NCBI RefSeq assembly: GCF_020091585.1
Contig: NZ_CP083582.1
Location: forward strand, 6,830,536-6,894,535
Origin: Kovacikia minuta CCNUW1
GTDB lineage: Bacteria; Cyanobacteriota; Cyanobacteriia; Leptolyngbyales; Leptolyngbyaceae
Reading direction: 5' to 3'
DNA: 64,000 nucleotides
Shown: positions 27,283-34,394 of the stretch, one piece after another
How positions within the stretch are numbered: the stretch's first letter is position 1
Layout of the letters: each line of letters begins with the position of its first letter
Made by a program: the position numbers and the translations under genes
The notes under the pieces: model-generated
Databases searched by the model: none
Told to the model about the DNA's origin: nothing
What the model saw: only the letters and a program-made list of their open reading frames with translations

Positions 27283-28617
27283 TCACGACGAACCCGACTC
27301 TTGTGGCATTTACGACGCCCAACGAAATCTGGCGGGATACGTTGCATCGGCGGGTGGAGATGTCGAAAAAGGATTTGCTGAGGCGGATCTGGTGGTTGAG
27401 GGCACCTATTCCCTTCCCCGTGTACAGCATACCCACCTGGAACCCCATATCTGCACCAGTTGGATGGATGAACAGGGCACCCTGGTGGTGCGTACCAGTA
27501 CCCAGGTGCCGTTTCATTGCCAGCGGGTGCTGTCGGAACTATTCGATTTGCCAAAGGAACAGATCCGGGTTTACAAAGCGAAGGTGGGCGGTGGATTCGG
27601 GAATAAGCAGGAAATTCTGTGTGAGGATCTGTGTGCCCTGGCTACGTTACGAACTGGAAAACCGGTGCAGTGGGAGTTTACCCGCGAGGAGGAATTTACC
27701 TGCACCAACAGTCGCCACCCGATGATCATTCGTCTGAAAACGGGCGTTAAAGCAGATGGAACACTGGTGGCACAGGAGATGGAAGCGATCGCCAACACTG
27801 GAGCCTATGGCAACCACGGGGAAACCGTGATCTTTGTGACCGGCAACAATTCCCTGGGCATGTATCGCTGTCCTAACAAACGCTATACAGGCTATGCCGT
27901 CTACACCAACACCATGCCCTCCGGGGCTTTCCGGGGCTATGGCGCAACTCAGGGGGTTTTTGCCGTCGAAACTCAACTCGATGAAATTGCCCGCCGATTG
28001 CATCTCGATCCCCTGGAACTGCGTCTGAAAAACGTCATCCGTCCCGGAGATCGGGTTGCCTCTGGGCACAGCGAAACCCCTTTTAACCGAATTGGCAGCT
28101 ATGCCCTGGAAGCCTGCTTGACTCAGGTAGCTGAGGCGCTTAATTACACACCCAGTACGCCAGCCGTGGTTGATGGGTTTCTGCGGCGTGGAATGGGTTT
28201 TGCCCTTTCTATGCAAGGAAGCGGAATTGCAAAAGACCACCTCGCCTGCGTCAAGTTGAGGTTAAATCCAGACGGCAAGTTTTGCCTGCGATCGGGTTCT
28301 GTAGATCTGGGCACAGGTTCCGACACCTCTCTACGTCAGATTGCGGCTCAGGTTCTTGGTGTTACAGTTGCCGACATCGACCTTAGTTACAGCCGACACC
28401 CACCAAACCCCCTTCGATGCAGGTTCCTATGCCTCCGCCACCCTCTGCATCTCTGGTCAAGCCACCAAACTCGCCGCCGAAAAACTCCGTACCCAATTGC
28501 TGGACTTTGCCGCCCCACTCCTGGAAGTAAGTCCTGAAGAACTGACGATCGCTCACGGCATGATTCGATCGGCACACCAATCCATTTCCTTGCCGGAATT
28601 GGTGCAAGCGGTGATGG

Positions 28618-28805
28618 GGAGCCAGGAGCCAGGAGTCAGAAATCAGGAGGTGAGTGGAGAAGGAGATGGGGGAGATAGGGGAGACACGGAGACACGGAAA
28701 CACGGAGACGCGGAGATTTCAATTCAAAATTCAAAATTCAAAATTCAAAATTCAAACCAAACTCAAAACCACCCCCCACTCCCTACTCCCCAATCCCTAC
28801 TCCCT
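28618..28805. repeat. In-frame heptamer filler 3 in xanthine dehydrogenase
   Basis: GAGCCAG heptamers, ACACGGAG octamers, TTCAAAA heptamers and CTCCCTA units encode about 60 residues between LVQAVMG and LEAESAYVAPE in the Mo domain. The frame is again preserved. Confidence 0.85.
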
Positions 28806-29350
28806 CTCCTAGAAGCCGAGTCCGCCTACGTTGCTCCCGAATCTCCCCTCACCTTTATGGTTCAGGGGGTGGAAGTTGAGGTAGACACAGAAACCGGGAA
28901 AGTGACGGTGTTGCGATCGGTGCAGGCAATCGACCTGGGAAAAGCAATTAATCCCCAGATTTGTCTGGGGCAGGCAGCGGGCGGCAGTGTCATGGGGCTT
29001 GGGTATGCCCTGCTGGAAGAACAGATTGGGGACGATCACGGCAAAATTCTGAATCCCAATTTCCGCGCTTACCGAATACCGACCGCTGCCGACATCCCCC
29101 CGATCGAGATCTTTCTGATCGAAACGAATGATCCCTACGGTCCCTTTGGCGCAAAAGGGGTGGGAGAAATCGCCATCAACGGCATGGCTCCTGCGATCGC
29201 AAACGCCATTGCCCATGCAACAGGAGTCAGTCTAACCCAACTCCCCATGACTCCAGAACGGGTTTGGAGAGGAATGAGGGAGGAATTTTGAATTTTGAAT
29301 TAAAACCCGTGTCTCCACATCCCCGCCTCCCTAGCTCCAACTCCTGCCAT

Positions 29351-30472
29351 TTAAGACACACCTGATTTACTCACAGGTTGTTCCCTTTCTTCAAAATCCG
29401 ATGGAACCTCTGTCACAGTGACTGGAACGGGAGGATTGATTCCAGTTGACCGGATCGTGTCAACGGTGCCCTTAATAAAGCTGGCAGTAGGGACAGTCAC
29501 AATTAATCCCACAACGCCCCCCAATTTGACGCCAATAAATAGGGAAATCAGCATCCAGACAGGATTTAACCCAATCAAATCGCCAACGATACGCGGAGCC
29601 AGAACATTTTCGCAAATCTGCGCCACGATCAATGTAAACGCCAGAACTTTGACACCCAACCAAAAATTTTGCAATGCCAGCAATAGACTGACAACGCCGA
29701 TCGACGTAATTCCCCCAAACGGGATCAGACTGCCTGCACCAATCACCAGACCAAACAACAGCGCCAGAGGGGTTCCCAGAATAAACAAGACGGTGATTTG
29801 AGCAACACTGACGATCGCCGCCATTGTAAATTGACCAGCAATATAGCGTTCAAAATTTTCTGGCAAATATTCCCGCACTCGACTATTCCATTGTGGTGGG
29901 AGCCAGCTTAGAATCCCTTCCCAGAGGCTTTCTCCTCGAAGAACTAGAAAGATGGAAAAGACGATCGTCAGAAAGATATTGACAATACTGCCGATTGCAC
30001 TAAAAGCCAGACTGATAATTTCCCTGGTAAAGGAACGCAGAATACTGGTCAATCGCTCAATTAATTGATTAATGGTGGCTCGCAAGTCAAACGGCAACTG
30101 TTGCGCCACTGCCCAATCTTCCAGGGTTGCCAACTGTTGTTGACCAGATTTCAGCCACTCCGGCAGACGGGTGATCAATTCGTTTGCCTGCTGCAAAATC
30201 AGTGGGCCCAAAACTAACACCAGGACAGACAGGATCAACAACGCCACCAGCAGCACAATTCCGACTGCGAAGCCCCGTCTAAGTCTAAGCTGTTGCAGAA
30301 ACCGAATTGGGTAGTCCAGCAAAAAGGCAATCAGGGTTGCCACAATCAAAATGCTGACCAGCGGTTGTAACTGCTCGACCAGAACCAGCAACAACCAACC
30401 ATTGAGAAAAATAATTGGGAACGTTAACCCAAGCGAGAACGGGCGTGGAAGCTTTTTGATGGAATCGAACAT
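29351..30472 (-). CDS. AI-2E family transporter (UPF0118)
   Basis: The 373-aa integral membrane protein has about eight transmembrane helices and the family's central soluble helical region (about residues 95-150, LPEWLKSGQQQLATLEDW). Conserved segments include ENFERYIAGQF, GAGSLIPFGG and NVLAPRIVGDLIGLNPVW. Members export autoinducer-2 or act as Na+/H+ antiporters; the substrate here is not known. The C-terminal tail is polar. It converges with the xanthine dehydrogenase gene and is divergent from the RusA gene. Confidence 0.9.
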   Translation of the reverse strand: MFDSIKKLPRPFSLGLTFPIIFLNGWLLLVLVEQLQPLVSILIVATLIAFLLDYPIRFLQQLRLRRGFAVGIVLLVALLILSVLVLVLGPLILQQANELITRLPEWLKSGQQQLATLEDWAVAQQLPFDLRATINQLIERLTSILRSFTREIISLAFSAIGSIVNIFLTIVFSIFLVLRGESLWEGILSWLPPQWNSRVREYLPENFERYIAGQFTMAAIVSVAQITVLFILGTPLALLFGLVIGAGSLIPFGGITSIGVVSLLLALQNFWLGVKVLAFTLIVAQICENVLAPRIVGDLIGLNPVWMLISLFIGVKLGGVVGLIVTVPTASFIKGTVDTIRSTGINPPVPVTVTEVPSDFEEREQPVSKSGVS

Positions 30473-30827
30473 AAAAACTTTGCCGATAGCTCAGGCAACG
30501 GGAAAACAGGGTGCTGGACACATTTATTCTAATGGACATTGAGGTCTGAGGAGGCAGAAGTCAGGAGATATAGCCATAGTCACGCAAGTATAGGACATCC
30601 TATATAGCAGTAAGGATGCAAGATGAGTGATGAGGGATAAAGTCAAAGGTATCAACAGTAGCCTTGTAGGTACTGGTATGCAAAAGGGTACTTTAAATAG
30701 AGAGATCCCCCCATGCTTCGGTAAGCACCTGACTTTGACTGTAGACATCCCCTATTGCAGTGACCGTAAAATAACAAAGAGCAATACTGACGATTATTTC
30801 TAAAGAGTATTTGAATTCTTAATCAAA
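30473..30827. promoter_or_regulatory. Divergent intergenic region before the RusA pair
   Basis: 355 bp of mostly AT-rich DNA with a short palindrome ATAGGACATCCTAT near 30588-30603. It should contain promoters for the AI-2E transporter and the RusA operon. The left boundary of the AT-rich patch falls here. No terminal repeats or integration site could be found. Confidence 0.45.
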
Positions 30828-31241
30828 GTGAATGTCCCTATTCTACTTGAATTTGTGTTACCCAGAAGACCATTATCTTATCAAGCAAAAAATTCTAAAC
30901 ACAAGCAAGAATGGCGTGATTTTATATACGGAAGAGCTTTCTCCCAGTGGACTGGAAATCCAATCACAAAAGGAGGTTTAAAGTTTTCCGTTGTCTATCT
31001 TTGTGAAGACGATCCGGGGGATATTAATAACATTATCAAGCCCATCCAAGATGCTCTAATCACATTAGTTTACTCGGATGACAGCGTGATTTGGGATGTT
31101 ACTGGACATATGCGACTATTGTCCGAGCCAATAGATATTATTGGATTACCACCCCTGTTAGCTGAAGCAGTAATTGGTGGTACAGAATGCATTTACGTTA
31201 GAATTACAAACTCAAGCGAGCTGAACTCGGAGCTAAAGTAA
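30828..31241 (+). CDS. RusA-like Holliday junction resolvase family protein
   Basis: The 137-aa protein fits the RusA endodeoxyribonuclease family, homodimers that cut four-way junctions. The diagnostic block is DDPGDINNIIKPIQDALITL followed by VYSDDSVIWDV. In E. coli RusA the catalytic set includes D70, D72, K76 and D91; here the aligned residues are D65, N67, K71 and D84/D85, so one catalytic Asp seems to be Asn. The start is GTG at 30828. The stop codon overlaps the ATG of the next gene by one base (TAATG), so they are translationally coupled. The DNA is AT-rich and has no HIP1 site, unlike its neighbours, which suggests acquisition. Confidence 0.83.
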   Translation: MNVPILLEFVLPRRPLSYQAKNSKHKQEWRDFIYGRAFSQWTGNPITKGGLKFSVVYLCEDDPGDINNIIKPIQDALITLVYSDDSVIWDVTGHMRLLSEPIDIIGLPPLLAEAVIGGTECIYVRITNSSELNSELK

Positions 31242-31942
31242 TGGTAAGTAACAGTGAACAACGCACATCCATTGAAGTAGTTGCTCAAGCGCTTGAGGAA
31301 AAAGGCTACTCTGTAGTGATTGAGCCAAGTCCATCTACCATTCCTTTTGAACTGCCTAACTATCAGCCGGATTTACTAGCTACTCGGGGTGACGAACATT
31401 TAATTATAGAGGTCAAATCAAGAGACTTTGCTAGACCCCTAGAAAGGTACAAGGAAATCTCAGAAATCGTTAGTCGGCAAAAAAATTGGCGGTTTATGCT
31501 TTCTACAATTGAAGATAGATATCAAGATGAAGGTACAGTGCTGACAACAGATATTGATACTAAGTCCTTAGCTAAATTTATCTCAAAACTTGAGTTAATC
31601 CTTGATACGGAGAACTACGACTTAGCATTGCCATACCTCTGGACAGCCTACATTTCTGGGATGCGGATTCTAGGACAACGCCAAGGCGTGCCTATTGACG
31701 CAGCTTCGGACAAGAGCGTTTTGAACTATATGTATTCGCTTGGAGAAATATCTAACGAGGAGTATTCTAATTCTCTTCAATACTTAAAACTCCGAAATGA
31801 AATAGTGCATCGCTTAGATATCAAAATATCGAAGGAACAGGCAAACGAAATGCGGCTTTTTGTCATAGGTAAATTAGTTGAGTGGGGGCTACTTAGCAAA
31901 GACTTACTGACGTTAGCTCACCATAATACCGCTGGATCGTGA
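31241..31942 (+). CDS. Putative PD-(D/E)xK nuclease - HEPN fusion protein
   Basis: The 233-aa protein has two parts. Residues about 10-110 resemble a PD-(D/E)xK restriction-endonuclease-like fold (REase AHJR-like), with D44 in QPDLLA and E57-x-K59 in LIIEVKSR. Residues about 120-215 are all-helical and carry RNEIVH (R185-x4-H190), the RNase motif of HEPN domains. Both catalytic motifs look complete. HEPN domains occur in toxins and anti-phage systems, while the nuclease fold acts on DNA. It is translationally coupled to the RusA-like gene. No known named system matches this pair to my knowledge; the function is inferred only from motifs. Confidence 0.75.
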   Translation: MVSNSEQRTSIEVVAQALEEKGYSVVIEPSPSTIPFELPNYQPDLLATRGDEHLIIEVKSRDFARPLERYKEISEIVSRQKNWRFMLSTIEDRYQDEGTVLTTDIDTKSLAKFISKLELILDTENYDLALPYLWTAYISGMRILGQRQGVPIDAASDKSVLNYMYSLGEISNEEYSNSLQYLKLRNEIVHRLDIKISKEQANEMRLFVIGKLVEWGLLSKDLLTLAHHNTAGS

Positions 31943-31988
31943 TGATGATTCTCTGGACTTTCCCTAGAAAATCGTGCTCATTTAGCTT

Positions 31989-33986
31989 TTAACCTTTAGC
32001 CTTTCTCCATAGTTTAATGGTTTTATCCTGACTGCCACTGGCAATGACCGTGCCATCAGGGGCGATCGCGACACAACTGACCGAATCCGTGTGATTCACC
32101 AGTGCGGTCATTTCTTTCCCGGTTCCAACATCCCATAACTTCACCGTTTTGTCCCAACTGCCGCTGATTAATACATCCTCAGCAGGGGAAAAGGTGAGCG
32201 CAGAGATTGACCAGGGATGTCCTGAGAGGGTACGCATGCATTCCCAAGTAGTCGTGTCCCATAGGCGAATGGTGCGATCTTCGCCTGCCGTTGCCAGAAG
32301 GTTGCCATCCGGACTAAAGGCGATCGCTCTAACTGCCGCCGTATGTCCTGAGAGGGTACAAATTGACTGAAACGTGGATAAATCCCAAATCTGGATGCGG
32401 GAATCGGTGCTGGCACTGGCAAGGAGCGGGGTGTGGGGTGTGGGGTGTGGGGTGTGGGGAAGGGAGGTTTGAGGTTTGAGGTTTGAGGTTTGAGGTTTGA
32501 CTTGAACGGAGGGAGTAAAGGCGAGGGCATTGACTGCTAGAGTGTGTCCGCTGAGGGTGGTGATCAGGTCGTCTGTGGAGGGGTTCCAGAGGTTGATGGT
32601 TTTGTCGGAACTGCCGCTGGCGAGGAGGGTTCCGTCAGGGCTGAAGGCGAGGGCATTGATGGTGTGCTTGTGTCCAACTAAAGTGCGGATTTCCCGTTGT
32701 TCCTGAAGATCCCAGAGTTTGATCAGGCGATCGCTCCCCCCACTTGCCAGCAGAGTTGGAATTTGGGGATGGGAGGCAACAGATTTGACAAACTGGGAAT
32801 GCCCTTGCAGGACAAATTGTTCTGTTCCAGTTTGAATGTCCCAGACCCGAACGGTCTTATCATCACTGGCGCTGGCAATCAGTTGCGCTTCAGAATTGAT
32901 TGCGATCGCATTCACCCTGGCAAACAACCCCCGATGCCCAATCAAAGTCGCGTAGCATTCCCACAGAGGGGGAGGTGGGGGCGGCGCTGGCATCACAATT
33001 CTCTTACCTCGGATTCTTTGGATATGCGCGATCGCGCTTGCCGCTGACGCAAATCGCTGGCTGAGGGCGGGTTCTATGAGGCGATCGAGCACCTCGGCTA
33101 ATCGCAAAGCATCATCCGTAAAATGAGCCGCACCCGTTAACCAGCAATTGCGCCAGATCCATTGATTGGTTGAAAAATCAAACAGGTCAAAGGGACGAAT
33201 TCCAGTCAATAAATGAATGCAAGTGACGCCCAAACTATAGAGGTCACTGGCTAGTACAGCCTTGCCCTTCACCTGCTCTGGGGCAGCATATTCAGGGCTA
33301 CCAATCACGGTTCCTGTTTGCCCCAGCGGGGTTTCTGTCAACAACTTCGCTGCCCCAAAATCAACCAGAAACAGACAACTATCAGCCATCAGCCCACAGC
33401 TATCCGCTTTCTCATTCCTCACCCCTGACACCTGTCCCCTGACACCTTTCCCCTGTCCCCTAATCACATTTTCCGGTTTGATATCTCGATGAATTACGCC
33501 ACGGGAATGGATGAATTGAAGAACGGGCAACAAACTTTCTAAAATCTGCCAAATTTCTGCAATGCTGAACTTACCCCTGCTGGCTAAAGCCGTGGCTAAA
33601 TTTTCCCCTTCGATATATTCCTGAACAAGATAGAGTAGCCCATTCTGCTCAAAACTATCGAATAAAGCTGGGATTTGAGGATGATGTCCTAATTCGCTTA
33701 ACCGTTGGACTTCCTGTTGAAACAGTGATTTTGTCTGTTGGAAGGCAGAGCTTTCACTCCAGAATTGCTTGATTACACAGCGGATGGGCGGCGTCTGGGA
33801 GTGTTCGATCGCCCAAAAGGTTCTGCCAAATCCTCCCTGCCCCAAAACCCCAAGCCCCCGGTAGCGCTCCTGCAAGCGTAAGTCAGCCCCACAGGCATGA
33901 CAGAATAACTCAGCTTCCTGATTACGGGGTTCTAGACAACCGGGATTGAAGCAATAGGAGATTGAGACATAGGGGATAGCGTTCAT
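31989..33986 (-). CDS. Serine/threonine protein kinase with WD40 repeats
   Basis: The 665-aa protein begins with a zinc-ribbon-like motif (CFNPGCLEP ... CHACG, residues 12-33). The Hanks-type kinase domain (about 41-320) has the glycine loop LGQGGFG, Lys73, the catalytic HRDIKPEN (Asp168) and DFG (Asp209). A Pro run (334-340) leads to seven WD40 repeats (about 345-662). This architecture is common in filamentous cyanobacteria. Two heptamer fillers are in frame: about residues 177-203, between the catalytic loop and DFG, and about 493-520, inside a WD40 blade. Both keep the frame open. Substrates are unknown. Confidence 0.93.
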   Translation of the reverse strand: MNAIPYVSISYCFNPGCLEPRNQEAELFCHACGADLRLQERYRGLGVLGQGGFGRTFWAIEHSQTPPIRCVIKQFWSESSAFQQTKSLFQQEVQRLSELGHHPQIPALFDSFEQNGLLYLVQEYIEGENLATALASRGKFSIAEIWQILESLLPVLQFIHSRGVIHRDIKPENVIRGQGKGVRGQVSGVRNEKADSCGLMADSCLFLVDFGAAKLLTETPLGQTGTVIGSPEYAAPEQVKGKAVLASDLYSLGVTCIHLLTGIRPFDLFDFSTNQWIWRNCWLTGAAHFTDDALRLAEVLDRLIEPALSQRFASAASAIAHIQRIRGKRIVMPAPPPPPPLWECYATLIGHRGLFARVNAIAINSEAQLIASASDDKTVRVWDIQTGTEQFVLQGHSQFVKSVASHPQIPTLLASGGSDRLIKLWDLQEQREIRTLVGHKHTINALAFSPDGTLLASGSSDKTINLWNPSTDDLITTLSGHTLAVNALAFTPSVQVKPQTSNLKPQTSLPHTPHPTPHTPLLASASTDSRIQIWDLSTFQSICTLSGHTAAVRAIAFSPDGNLLATAGEDRTIRLWDTTTWECMRTLSGHPWSISALTFSPAEDVLISGSWDKTVKLWDVGTGKEMTALVNHTDSVSCVAIAPDGTVIASGSQDKTIKLWRKAKG
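32427..32510. repeat. In-frame heptamer filler in a WD40 repeat
   Basis: On the plus strand GGTGTGG units followed by TTGAGGT units; on the coding strand they translate to KPQTSNL-type and PHPTPHT-type heptads (about 28 residues). They sit between the FTP and LLASAS strands of one WD40 blade, where other blades of the same protein have only DG plus one residue. Confidence 0.9.
33378..33458. repeat. In-frame heptamer filler in the kinase catalytic segment
   Basis: Degenerate repeats of the intergenic types CCCCTGACACCT and ATCAGCC encode about 27 extra residues (177-203) between HRDIKPENVIR and FLVDFG. In typical kinases this distance is about 12 residues. The insert is therefore in the beta-hairpin that precedes DFG. 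Confidence 0.85.
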
Positions 33987-34060
33987 CAGGACATTCTCAT
34001 CTGCGGTGGGTTCCTCCGCCAGGGCAATTCTAGAAATGAGCCAGTCCTCATTCCTGCAAG

Positions 34061-34300
34061 TCAGTCAATAAACTCAACGGTTCTTTTAGCAAGCGCGGTC
34101 ATGGATAGATAAAATGCTTCGTCATTAATTTCATGGGATCTTGCCATTTCAATCGATAGCTTGAGCGCACTCACAAAGCCCGTGTAGAACTCCTGAGATT
34201 CTCCGTGGGAAATCACCGCCGAAACCGCTTGCAGGATCTCCAAGTTTTCCAGCGGCGCACCCTTGAGTAATGCAATTTCTTCTGTTGAGATTCGGTACAC
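34061..34300 (-). CDS. Small conserved hypothetical protein
   Basis: A 79-aa, probably helical soluble protein with no recognised domain (SAVISHGESQEFYTGFVSAL). The start is GTG at 34300, with GGAGGG ending 5 bases before it, which supports a real gene. It lies between the kinase gene and the DUF2126 gene on the same strand. No function is proposed. Confidence 0.65.
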   Translation of the reverse strand: MYRISTEEIALLKGAPLENLEILQAVSAVISHGESQEFYTGFVSALKLSIEMARSHEINDEAFYLSMTALAKRTVEFID

Positions 34301-34394
34301 GATCGCCCTCCAGGAAATTTAGGTCATCCAATCCGCTGTAGCCGATGTCAGCTTTCAAGGTGCTCTCAGCCAAACAATTGACACAAGATCATGA

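Larger units (their letters stand above)
26129..29291 (+). pseudogene. Xanthine dehydrogenase, fused 2Fe-2S and molybdopterin subunits, frameshifted
   Basis: Starts at GTG 26129. Residues 1-150 are a ferredoxin-like domain plus a second 2Fe-2S domain (CETGDCGACTVW; CGFCTPGMIM; RGNLCRCTGYG). The rest is the Mo-cofactor subunit: VGGGFGNKQE, GAFRGYGATQG, GTGSDTSLRQ and GAKGVGEIAING with the conserved Glu. Most bacteria encode these as separate subunits. The frame breaks at about 28383-28388; skipping one base joins VADIDL to VTADTHQTPFDAGSYAS, the expected continuation. Three in-frame filler inserts of heptamer-repeat origin lie at 26591-26665, 27069-27282 and 28618-28805. The enzyme would oxidise hypoxanthine/xanthine to urate. 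The frameshift may be a sequence error. Confidence 0.9.
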
